54,038 bases of DNA, taken from assembly GCA_964527775.1 (NCBI GenBank), contig CAZGQS010000013.1, forward strand, positions 1 through 54,038, in the 5' to 3' direction. The notes below the pieces were generated by a model. The model was not told the DNA's origin and did not search any database. It saw only the letters and a program-made list of their open reading frames with translations. A program made the translations under genes and the position numbers. The DNA is from VMCP01 sp964527775. Its GTDB lineage: Bacteria > Bacteroidota > Bacteroidia > NS11-12g > UBA955. Position 1 is the first letter of the stretch; each line of letters begins with the position of its first letter. Shown here piece by piece: positions 40,489 to 49,800 of this stretch.

Positions 40489-43121
40489 ATACGTTCCACT
40501 ATTCCCGTGGAACCATTCACACGAATGCGCTCACCTGTTTTGATGCGTTGTGTAGCGTCTTGCACGGCAACAACCACGGGGATTCCTAATTCTCGCCCTA
40601 CAATGGCCGTATGACTCAACAATGAGCCTTTTTCTGTAACCAGAGCAATAGCTTGTGACATCAAAAATACCCAACCAGGATCGGTCATTTTACTGATCAA
40701 TATTTTTCCTTTTACGTCAGCATTGAGCACCGGTTCTGTGATGACTAATGCTTCTCCTTCTGCTATACCCTTAGAAACTGCCACGCCGGTCAAAACCTGC
40801 GAACGATCCAAACCCTCTCTGGTAAGGTTGTTAAGATAATCCGTAAAATCTGGTTTGGCTTTCTTGCTGTAAATGATTCGGTCAGGGAGAATCAAATCCT
40901 TATAATTGGCATATTCCGCTATTCGCGCTGCAACCAAATCAACCAACGGGGTCTTTTGTATGAGTGCGTAGTGCTTGATTTCTTCCATGGTGAGGAAGAA
41001 AACATCTTCCACATCCTCCAAGTGTTTTTCCATTACCATGCATTGCCCTAATGACCTAAAAATATCTTTAGATGCACTGTAGACGCGGGTGCGACAAAAT
41101 CGCATGTTTTCGCGGTTGGCTAATCCATAGCGCGACATTCCTAATACCCAATGAAACCACCATGATTTGGGCTGCCACCAATGTAGCTTTTCAGCCACCA
41201 ACTTAGCTGCATTTGCGTGGATTTGGGACTGTCTTTCTCTGAAATTGTCAACAGTGAGGGGTGAATCTAACTGTGATTTTACCAGTTGGACCAGCATTTC
41301 GGGGAATTGTCTGGGTGATTTAACTTCTAATTTTAATTCAGCCAAAGTTCTATCTCCAAACCTTTCGAGGTATGCTTGCCAGTCTTTGTAAAACGCTTCG
41401 AATTCAGGTTGTTTTATTGCCTCTAACACTTTTTGATCTTCCAATGAGAACATGGACATTAAGCGTTCATTTCCCAAAACTTGTGCTTTTAGGTTTAAAA
41501 ACGACATTACGGCCAATTCGCTTTCTACGCCGCCCTGCCCCACTACTAACTCATTCGCCAACTCCGGATTTTCGGAAATTCCATATTTCTGAATTGCATC
41601 TTGCAACCATCCAAAAGCCTTAAATGCTAAATAATCATTTACAATGGTAAGGTGATACTGTTCAAACGTGCGTTCTATAGATGCTTGTAGATGATTCCAA
41701 AGTGCTGATGGATTTCCTTTGTGGGGTTCAAAGTTTTGAAATTGAGCATAGGCTTTTGAAAAATCGTTGAAAAATCGTTTGTTTCCACGCTTGTAATTGA
41801 TGACCAACCAAGTAACTGAAAGCGCCGTTTTAATCTTCCCTATGAGCGGAAAATGATAGTTATCGCTCGCAGAGTCAGGCAATCCTACAGCTGTTTCCCA
41901 TGCTTGCATGGATCGCTTAGAATTATAAACCAACGCCATCATTCTATACCAGTTATCGAGGCGATAGTATACCCTTCCATAAAAATGCTCAATTAAATGA
42001 GCAAAAACCTCCTGATTTTTATCAAATCGCTCGCTCGAAATCCAAAATGCTTTAGCACTTCTGCGAAACAAATTGGTATAGGCCATGGAAGCAAAAGAAT
42101 AGCTCAACGGCAAAGTAATATTGGGATAACTTTCAACGATGTTGGTATTGTCTAACACCACCAAATCTTCGCGTTGAATGGTGGTAATTGGGCGCATTTG
42201 AAGTAAATATAACTCACCGTCTGCCCCCCAAACAAACTCAACATCGGCGGGCTTTCCCAATACTTTTTCAGCGAGTATTACCTGATCATAAACAGCAAAT
42301 ATTTCATCGTCTGAAAGAGCGGCTACTGACTGTTTTTCTATGGGAACTTCCGCCAAATGAATGCCTTTATGAGAGTTATATTCCATAGTTTGTGCTTTAT
42401 GCACAATGCTGTGGGTAATACTTCGCAAAGCTCTATTTACATGATAGCAATCGGCGGCTACTTGATCCATCACAATTCCTTCGCCCATACCATAGCCACA
42501 ATTTATCACTGCATCGGCCAGGTTACCATTCGAATTCATGGAAAATGCTATGCCAGAACGAGTGGCGAAAACCATTTGCTGCAGCACAATGGCATATTCA
42601 ATCTTTCTGAGAGACACTCCCATTTTCAAGCGATAACTCAACGCTCCAAAGCTCCAAGCCGAAGCCAAACTGCGTTTAATGTTATCTAAGAGCTGATCTG
42701 GCGTGGTATACAAGTATGTTTTATGCTGACCCGCAAAAGAAGCGTCCCCAGAATCCTCAGAAATAGCCGAAGATCTCACCGAAATACAAAAATCACAACC
42801 AAAAACCTCCTCAGTGCCTTTCATAAGCGCATTTAGAAGCGATTTGTCGGGAAAGTAATTCATAATTAACGACTCCACTTGCGAGCAAACCTCTAGCAGT
42901 TGAGTCATTTTTTCGGGGGATGCGATTGCTTCTGCGTGCTCAAAGGGACTGAGTAACTCTTCTACCTGTCCTATGGCGTTTCCCAACAAGGCTTGAACAT
43001 CTTGCTTAGAGATGGCTACAAACGTCGGAACCCGAAATCCAGCTTCGGTTAAGCGGTGTAAGTGATGAGCCTTGCTACCTACATCAACGATGCGATAACT
43101 CTTATTTTCAAGAAGATTCAA
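40485..43121 (-). CDS. Dikinase-type phosphotransferase resembling rifampin phosphotransferase / PEP synthase
   Basis: The 878-residue protein has an N-terminal PPDK/PEP-synthase ATP-binding domain (about 1-325; ISVRSSAISEDSGDASFAGQ, EFVWGADGELYLLQMRPI). A large alpha-helical middle domain follows (about 330-780). A C-terminal swivelling phosphohistidine domain (about 785-878) has GSLLSHTAIVGRELGIP, with His837 as phospho-carrier. The PEP-binding TIM barrel of true PEP synthase is missing. This three-part order and size are those of rifampin phosphotransferases, which move the beta-phosphate of ATP to a hydroxyl group. The middle domain decides the acceptor, unknown here. It follows the UbiA gene by 7 bp, so its natural substrate may be a lipid alcohol or a product of that enzyme. 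Confidence 0.85.
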   Translation of the reverse strand: MNLLENKSYRIVDVGSKAHHLHRLTEAGFRVPTFVAISKQDVQALLGNAIGQVEELLSPFEHAEAIASPEKMTQLLEVCSQVESLIMNYFPDKSLLNALMKGTEEVFGCDFCISVRSSAISEDSGDASFAGQHKTYLYTTPDQLLDNIKRSLASAWSFGALSYRLKMGVSLRKIEYAIVLQQMVFATRSGIAFSMNSNGNLADAVINCGYGMGEGIVMDQVAADCYHVNRALRSITHSIVHKAQTMEYNSHKGIHLAEVPIEKQSVAALSDDEIFAVYDQVILAEKVLGKPADVEFVWGADGELYLLQMRPITTIQREDLVVLDNTNIVESYPNITLPLSYSFASMAYTNLFRRSAKAFWISSERFDKNQEVFAHLIEHFYGRVYYRLDNWYRMMALVYNSKRSMQAWETAVGLPDSASDNYHFPLIGKIKTALSVTWLVINYKRGNKRFFNDFSKAYAQFQNFEPHKGNPSALWNHLQASIERTFEQYHLTIVNDYLAFKAFGWLQDAIQKYGISENPELANELVVGQGGVESELAVMSFLNLKAQVLGNERLMSMFSLEDQKVLEAIKQPEFEAFYKDWQAYLERFGDRTLAELKLEVKSPRQFPEMLVQLVKSQLDSPLTVDNFRERQSQIHANAAKLVAEKLHWWQPKSWWFHWVLGMSRYGLANRENMRFCRTRVYSASKDIFRSLGQCMVMEKHLEDVEDVFFLTMEEIKHYALIQKTPLVDLVAARIAEYANYKDLILPDRIIYSKKAKPDFTDYLNNLTREGLDRSQVLTGVAVSKGIAEGEALVITEPVLNADVKGKILISKMTDPGWVFLMSQAIALVTEKGSLLSHTAIVGRELGIPVVVAVQDATQRIKTGERIRVNGSTGIVERI

Positions 43122-43128
43122 TTCCAGC

Positions 43129-44160
43129 TTATAGAATGTTGTACACTATCAGCGTGTGGAACAACAAGTTCAAAAACGACGTTGTGGTAGCAAATAGGGA
43201 AACATTGGTAAGAACGTTGTTTTCCTTGGTAGGTATAAACAAGAACCGTAAATAGAAGAACAGAACAACCGATGCGATGGCATACACAATATATTGAAAA
43301 ATCGGTCCGAATTCCAGCAAACCTCCCACGTGCAAATGCAAACCGCAAACGGTTAACAAAAACAACATGGGTATGATGGTAGCAGGTTTAAGACCAATCA
43401 CCATAGAAAATGTTTCATATTCGGTTTCCATGTCGGCCGAACGAATTTTACGCGATATTTCCCAAGCGGTAATGGGCATGGATACAATTAACAACAGAAT
43501 GAAGTGAATGGATTGGAACGATTCATATCCAGCACCCGTAGCCAAAGCGGTATGAATCAAAAATAAATTGATGACGTATGGCAATGGCTGGTGGTCGAGC
43601 ATGGTAATGAAAATATGCTCACGGTGAAATTTCTCAGCAAAGAACCATTTGAACGTCAATAAGGTGTAGGTCATCATGATGGCAAACATGAGCAGCGTTT
43701 CTTGTCCCCAAATAAGATTAACCACAATCAAGGTCAAGAAACTGGTCAAACTGATGGTCTGAATGTCACGTTTCAGCACTAGCTTACGGGCGGTGGCGCG
43801 GTGTGGAAACAAGTGAGCATCCAATTCAAAATCTTTGAGATCGTCAAAGGTTCGCATCATCAACATGACAAAGAACGCCGATATAACTCCAGCAATAGCG
43901 GTGCTATCAAAAACTACAACTGAACCGGCGGCATGAAGCGCATCGAGCATTTGTTGGGTGGTACCATCACCAAAGCAAGCGGCCTTGGCCGACTGAAATG
44001 CAGGACTTTTGATAATTTGCACAACAATGTTCACGCAGAAATACAGGGCTACTACATAAGGAATGTAGATTAACACTGGGAACATTTCCTTGGAATAAAT
44101 CCATGCGCGCTGCCAAAAATACTTAGGCGTTTCGGGGGATCTCAAGTTATTTTCGCTCAT
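43129..44160 (-). CDS. UbiA-like prenyltransferase
   Basis: The 343-residue polytopic protein has both UbiA Asp-rich regions: MRTFDDLKDFELDAHLFPHR (102-121; D106, D107, D110, D114) and WEISRKIRSADMETEYETF in the second half. About nine helices surround them. UbiA enzymes join a prenyl chain to an aromatic or glycerol-phosphate acceptor. I start at the ATG 44160 (MSENNLRSPETPKYFW). The longer open frame up to 44253 runs backwards through the SDR relic and is not credible. It is coupled to the dikinase gene downstream. Confidence 0.78.
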   Translation of the reverse strand: MSENNLRSPETPKYFWQRAWIYSKEMFPVLIYIPYVVALYFCVNIVVQIIKSPAFQSAKAACFGDGTTQQMLDALHAAGSVVVFDSTAIAGVISAFFVMLMMRTFDDLKDFELDAHLFPHRATARKLVLKRDIQTISLTSFLTLIVVNLIWGQETLLMFAIMMTYTLLTFKWFFAEKFHREHIFITMLDHQPLPYVINLFLIHTALATGAGYESFQSIHFILLLIVSMPITAWEISRKIRSADMETEYETFSMVIGLKPATIIPMLFLLTVCGLHLHVGGLLEFGPIFQYIVYAIASVVLFFYLRFLFIPTKENNVLTNVSLFATTTSFLNLLFHTLIVYNIL

Positions 44161-44226
44161 ATTTTTAGCAAGAAACAAAAAATCATTGAATATTTCACTT
44201 CTGTTCAGCACATTATGCATTGGATA

Positions 44227-44322
44227 TGGGCAGTTAAGGCTCAAATTACACACTCAATTGGGTCGTCTGCCAATTTCCACGTTGTAAATCTTGAATTTAG
44301 ACCTCTAAATCCTCGGGGTTAA
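44227..44322 (+). pseudogene. Relic of the SDR 3' end (direct repeat, copy 2)
   Basis: Read in the plus frame ending at the TAA 44320-44322, 31 codons align without gaps to the C-terminus of the SDR at 37436-38125: 24 of 31 residues are identical, including SSANFHVVNLE, then RPL and PRG before the stop. The last 84 bases differ at nine positions. Upstream of 44227 only traces remain in frame and there is no start codon with SDR similarity, so it is a truncated, non-functional fragment. It lies in the 5' region of gapA and its end is 13 bp from the gapA -7 box. Confidence 0.88.
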
Positions 44323-44334
44323 TTAAATAACTTG

Positions 44335-44342
44335 TAAATTTG
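44335..44342 (+). promoter_or_regulatory. Candidate -7 box for gapA
   Basis: TAAATTTG matches TAnnTTTG and lies 22 bp before the gapA ATG. Its -33 region would fall inside the end of the SDR relic. Confidence 0.5.
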
Positions 44343-44364
44343 CATTACCTAAAATTGAAATAAA

Positions 44365-45345
44365 ATGAAAGTAGCCATTAACGGATTTGGTCGTATCGGG
44401 CGCCACGCGTTCAAGTTTTTATTGCAAAAGCCCGGTGTTGAAGTTGTAGCTATCAATGATTTGACTGACAACGCAACCTTAGCTCATTTATTGAAGTATG
44501 ACTCCGTACATGGAAAATTCAATGGTACCGTGTCTTCAGATGAAAATCATTTGATCATTAACGGTAAAGCCATTCGTTGTTTAGCAGAAAGAGATCCTAA
44601 AGCTTTGCCTTGGGGCGAAATGGGTATTGATGTAGTTTTGGAAAGTACTGGTTTCTTCACTTCGGAAGAAAAAGCGGGTATGCATTTGACTGCTGGCGCT
44701 AAGAAAGTAGTTATTTCTGCTCCTGCTACAGGCGACATCAAAACCGTTGTTTTGGGTGTAAACGAAAATATTTTAGACGGTTCTGAGAAGATTTTAAGTA
44801 ACGCTTCTTGTACAACCAACTGTTTAGCACCTATGGTTAAAGTATTGGATGATTTATTTGGGGTTGAAGATGGTTTCATGACCACTATTCACGCTTATAC
44901 TTCTGACCAAAACTTGCAAGATGCTCCTCACAAAGACTTGCGTCGTGCTCGTGCAGCCGCTTATAGCATTGTTCCAACTAGCACAGGTGCTGCAAAAGCC
45001 GTAGGATTGGTACTGCCACATTTGAAAGGCAAATTGAACGGTAACGCCATGAGGGTTCCCATTCCAGATGGTTCAGTAACTGATTTCACCGTGCGTTTGA
45101 AAAAGGCTGCTACCATTGAAGAAATCAACGCTGCCATGAAGGCCGCTTCTGAATCTTCAATGAAAGGCATCATGGAATATACCGAAGACGAAATTGTGAG
45201 CATTGACATAGTTGGAAATACACACAGCTGTATCTTCGATTCTAAATTGACCCAAGTTATTGGAAACACTGCGAAAGTAGTAGGTTGGTACGACAACGAA
45301 ACCGGCTACAGCTCTCGTGTGGCTGATTTGATTGCTAAGATCTAA
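44365..45345 (+). CDS. gapA: Glyceraldehyde-3-phosphate dehydrogenase, type I
   Basis: GAPDH oxidises glyceraldehyde 3-phosphate to 1,3-bisphosphoglycerate with NAD in glycolysis. MKVAINGFGRIGRHAFK gives the NAD-binding Rossmann start, and SNASCTTNCLAP carries the catalytic Cys. YDNETGYSSRVADLI closes the chain at 326 residues, and Asp32-type AINDLTD suggests NAD preference. It is a single-gene transcript with a -7 box upstream and a strong terminator downstream. Confidence 0.97.
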   Translation: MKVAINGFGRIGRHAFKFLLQKPGVEVVAINDLTDNATLAHLLKYDSVHGKFNGTVSSDENHLIINGKAIRCLAERDPKALPWGEMGIDVVLESTGFFTSEEKAGMHLTAGAKKVVISAPATGDIKTVVLGVNENILDGSEKILSNASCTTNCLAPMVKVLDDLFGVEDGFMTTIHAYTSDQNLQDAPHKDLRRARAAAYSIVPTSTGAAKAVGLVLPHLKGKLNGNAMRVPIPDGSVTDFTVRLKKAATIEEINAAMKAASESSMKGIMEYTEDEIVSIDIVGNTHSCIFDSKLTQVIGNTAKVVGWYDNETGYSSRVADLIAKI

Positions 45346-45367
45346 TTGGTTTAAAACCATATTCATA

Positions 45368-45399
45368 AAAAAAGGGCCACTCCATGGAGCGGCCCTTTT
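45368..45399 (+). terminator. Terminator after gapA
   Basis: AAAAGGGCC (45370-45378) pairs with GGCCCTTTT (45391-45399); the inner CTCC/GGAG extends the stem. The A- and T-rich flanks make it usable in both directions. Confidence 0.85.
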
Positions 45400-45420
45400 C
45401 ATTAGTGCTTATTGTAAGAT

Positions 45421-46800
45421 TCACATAGATACTCCCATTTTGCCGGTTAGTTTTATTCTGATGAATAATTCTTCTGGTCGCGATTGAAGTTCTCTAATTT
45501 GAATATCATTAACACTACCATTCAGTTTTACGCCTGCCGAAAACTTCTGATTCAAAGCCTCATTCATAGATTTTTTGGCCTCCTTGATTTCTGGGGCTAT
45601 GTTTACCACCATTGATTCTTGCATCTTTTTACGGATAGTCTCATTCAACAGCCATTTAGCCGATTTCAACAGAACATTTTTGGTTTTTAGGTCGTATTGA
45701 AGATCCTTTACTAAAACCTCTTGTTTGATGGAATCATAAACGGGAATACCATTCAAATAAATGGTTCCTTTTTTTGTGCCCTCAAAGCTAACTTCAACAC
45801 CCAACCTCTCGTTTTGAGGAAATAACTTTAAATGATTCACCTTGATCTTGTTGCTGCCGGCTTCAAAAACTTGATCTTTCAAGTAAACCATGATCTGTTT
45901 TGATAGCGTATCGTAGTCAAATTTTAAATCTGTATAAACCGTAAATCCATCGTTGGGTTTGTATTCAGACAAATTGGGAAGCGGTTTTATGGGTTGATTC
46001 CAAGCGGTACTTTTGATGGCTGGAGCTGCTTTGACACCCAAGCTGAATTCCATTAAATTCTTGTTGAAAGTCAGAGAACTTAAAGACAATTCTTTAGGAA
46101 AAAGGGCTAAATAACCCACTCCATCTATGTAAATGTCTTTTTGGAGTTGCTTGTAATAGGGCTCGATATACTTTTTTAGGTCTATTTTGGATATTTCCAC
46201 GTCTACCATTTTAGATGCATCCTTAATATAAGGTTGAGCCTGTTTCAGTAAGAGATTGGTAACATCATACCCAAACATCACTTTTATGGGATCAATGGGT
46301 TTGATCTGGCTGATTTCAGTTTTGGTTTTGAGTCGGTAATTGTTTTGAACTTCAATTTGACTTTCAATGTCAATTTGTGCACGCTTCATTCCGCCGGAAT
46401 ATCCTAAGTCAAATCCTACGGTAGGCACAGAACAAGAACTTCCCATACAGAGAGCACAGTAATCACCCTTGGCGGCGTATTTCAAGTCAAATTTCAAACC
46501 TATTTTATTCTTTCCTTTTCCGTCTAATTTGAACTCACCGCGCTCCAATTTGTACTGATATCTAAGTCCTTCGCAAGGATTGTCTGAACCAGAAAACACT
46601 TTATCTGTCATTGAATCAGCCAATTTAGCAAAAGGCCTCATGTCAATTTTGATGGGAATGTTCAAGCTTGAAACTGCCACGGGAATGGGCTTCAATTCCA
46701 CGGTTTTATTCATATTGGTGGGAGCCTCAGGCTTGATGCTTCCACAGGAAGTCATCCCCCAAAAAATCAGGAGAGAAAGTAAATAACCTAATTTATTCAT
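45421..46800 (-). CDS. DUF4403 family lipoprotein
   Basis: The 459-residue protein starts MNKLGYLLSLLIFWGMTSC, a lipoprotein signal with Cys19. The remaining sequence is two-lobed, rich in amphipathic beta strands (SSLNIPIKIDM at the start, INGxPxYD-like IYLNGIPVYDSIKQ near 360), and fits DUF4403, an envelope family of unknown function. A CALCMGSSC segment adds an unusual Cys cluster near 115. It begins 8 bp after the T9SS type A cargo gene and is probably co-transcribed with it. Confidence 0.75.
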   Translation of the reverse strand: MNKLGYLLSLLIFWGMTSCGSIKPEAPTNMNKTVELKPIPVAVSSLNIPIKIDMRPFAKLADSMTDKVFSGSDNPCEGLRYQYKLERGEFKLDGKGKNKIGLKFDLKYAAKGDYCALCMGSSCSVPTVGFDLGYSGGMKRAQIDIESQIEVQNNYRLKTKTEISQIKPIDPIKVMFGYDVTNLLLKQAQPYIKDASKMVDVEISKIDLKKYIEPYYKQLQKDIYIDGVGYLALFPKELSLSSLTFNKNLMEFSLGVKAAPAIKSTAWNQPIKPLPNLSEYKPNDGFTVYTDLKFDYDTLSKQIMVYLKDQVFEAGSNKIKVNHLKLFPQNERLGVEVSFEGTKKGTIYLNGIPVYDSIKQEVLVKDLQYDLKTKNVLLKSAKWLLNETIRKKMQESMVVNIAPEIKEAKKSMNEALNQKFSAGVKLNGSVNDIQIRELQSRPEELFIRIKLTGKMGVSM

Positions 46801-46808
46801 TGCAGCAA

Positions 46809-49800
46809 TTATTCTACTGCAATATTCGTGAAAAATTGGCTTCCAGAAGCGGTAAATCCTCTCAAGAAATACAATCCCGAAACATTTAACTGAAACTTCA
46901 TCTGAGGGCTTGAAATGTGCTCAAAACGAGCTATTTCTTGTCCACTAGTGTTGAAAATAGACACAGAAAGCAATTCTTCGGTGGCGCTGAGTGTAAATTC
47001 CCCATTGCTACTAGGGTTAGGATAGGCCGTTACTGCCAAATTGGAAATGTTTTCTACCGAATTCACCAGCACTTGAAAACTTCCAGAAAGCGTGTCGTTA
47101 GACGAATTCTCATCTGTATTGTTCACAGCAAAAGCTTTGATCCAATATACACCCATGGTTTGGGGCTTGAAAGCCTGAACCGCGGTGGCGGTAAATTGAT
47201 TGGTTGGACCCAACTGCGGGTAAGACAACTGATCTGAATACACCAAATTTCCGTTCAATTTATCTGAATATATTTCCACCTTTAAATTTTGTGAAATCAC
47301 AGAACTATCATCTCCGGTATTTGAAATTTTCACCTGAGGCCACATAGAAGTACCTGTAACATATGACCCTCCAATCGATGGAGAATCAATGGCATTGAGC
47401 ACTAAATCTCTCATACTTCTGACTTCAAAACTGCGCACCAAAGAATCATTAGCAATATTCTGATCATCGAGGTGATTGGTTTCACAAATCACCTTCCCTT
47501 TACCCCTGGTTAGCCAGGTTTTGTTGGTATAAAAAACCACTACTTTACTTTCGCCGCTGTTCAAATCAACCGACTTTTGATCATTCAAAACGATCGATTT
47601 TTCAAAAAATACCTGGCAGTTAACCGCAACCTGGGTCATGTTTTCCCGTCCTTGGTTGAGAACAGTGACTTGAATGCTGTCTAGTCGGTCATTGTAGTAA
47701 TACACTTGGCTATCATTGGGATGGCTTATGGCAGTGACCAAAGCATCTTTACCCACTTCAACATAAACTGTTTCACGAATAGTGTCGTTTTGGTTTTTAT
47801 TGTCTTTGGGATGAGAAATCCATGCCAAAACTTCATACGGTCCAGTAAACAGCGGTTTGAAATTTTTGCCCAACGTGAATTTCTTTTTCTCTCCAGGCAA
47901 AATGTTGGCTACGAGTTTTTCATTGTACCAAACCGTACCCTTACGACTGAATTGCACGGTTAAATTCACTTGCTTTTGTGTGCTGTCAAATCCAAGACTG
48001 CTCAATGAAGCTGAAACGGGGTAACCGTTTGCAATGGTATTGCTCATGGTATCAACCACATGAAGGGAATCTAACGAGAAATTGGTTGGGGTTCCCACTG
48101 TGAAATAGTGACTCAAAGTATCATTTTCAGGATATTTATCTTGGGTTGAATCAGGCCCTACCCAAACACGATAAACACCGTTTGCCGGGGGAGTAAACTT
48201 ATTTTTTAACTGTGTAATTTTAACATCTTCGCCATAAATAGCAGATTTCGAACTGTCTTCAAATAGCTTTACATCTTTTGAGTTGAAGATCTTCATCACA
48301 ATCTTAGAGTTATCTAAAGGAAGTACACCGTCGTTAATAACACGGGCCTGAACATTGATTTTGTCTGTGATTTTATATTCAAGTTCAGGTCTTGGAGAAA
48401 GTATGCTATCAGCAATGAAATCTTGTTTTTTAAAGACATACATTTTTACTCTAACAGTATCGTTCGGCGTATAACGGTCGCCCTTCAATGCGGTATAAAC
48501 CAACATTTCTAGCTGTCCGGTGTCGTTTGCTTTGTAGGTGGGCCAAAACAATATTTTTGTTTGAAACTTAGGCAGACTTAGTGTGTTCTTTTGCTCATAA
48601 AGCTTTTGGTTTCTTCTGAAAATTTGACAAACCACATCAAAATTGGCCGTGTTATCATAGCCGGCATTCATGACCGTTGCCAACGGTTGAACCGTGTCAA
48701 TTTTATAAACATAAGAGCTATACGTGGAAGGAACGTGCAGTGTTCTAACCATGACGTCTTTGGTGACACCCACATAGAAGTTCCTAATAAAGGTATCGTT
48801 GTCTTTGATGGCGTCGTTTTTATGTTTCACGTATGCTATGAGCTTGTGCGCACCAAACTCATAAGGAACAAACTCCTTTGGGAAGGTGTAGGTTCTGCTC
48901 ATTCCGGGGGACAGTGTATCGAAAAAGGACTTTTTGAAATGTAAAAGATTCAAACCCCTTATTTCACAAACAATTTCCACCGAATCGGATGGTTTCAAAA
49001 CACCCACATTTTGGATGGTCACTGAAGGTGCGGCGGTATCATTGTCGTAAATGTTAAAGGTATCTCTGGGCATCGTTGCATTAGCAACTCTAAAGTCATA
49101 ATCAGCTTGCAAACGGGGTTCAATGATGAATTTGTAAGGTGCATCCGGATGAAAATCGTTCCATGTTGTATCTCCTATTGGACTGGTGTAGAAGAAGGTG
49201 CGAGGTCTAACCGGTATTTCAAATTGAAATCCAAAAGACACGTTGTTCAAGTCTAATTGCCTTACTCCTACAAAGAAAGAACCTTCCACCTTAACGGGCT
49301 TTTTAATGTCGTAGATGTAGGTTCCGCTTTTGCTTGTTAATGAATCGCTGACCCAAATTACCTTTCCCGGCTGGGCTTTTATGCTGTCATAGCTGTAAAT
49401 AACCAACTGAAAAAGTCTTCCCGATCCACCAAACGCAACTGATATCTGATTGATGTTCTTGCTCTGGTTGCTTTGAAAACGGGCCACAAAATCGCCTTGG
49501 GCGCCATTAAATCCAATTCCTCCACCTGCCGGGGGCAGGGTGATGTCTCTGTAACTATATATGTTTTCGTTGCCTTGTCTAATCGAATATTTCTTGTTGT
49601 TGGACGTGTTTTTATCTACTGATTCAATGTAAACCGAATCTGTTCCTTTTTTCGAGGGACTCAAAGACGGAACCTGAAAGAACTGTTCTTTTCCTACTGC
49701 AAGTGACACTTGGAAACTATCTTTTTGTTTGTTTTGTCCCAAGGAGTAGGTGTACAGCTTGTGGTTTGTCACGTTCTTTTTGCCCACGTTTCTCAATAGC

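Noticed and set aside
44161..44253. N-terminal extension of the UbiA gene
   Set aside because: It reads antisense through the SDR relic and has no UbiA similarity; ATG 44160 fits.
37436..45345. A classical mobile element carrying the lipid block
   Set aside because: I found no integrase, transposase or perfect short inverted repeats; only the diverged SDR-end direct repeats support insertion, so no mobile element is annotated.
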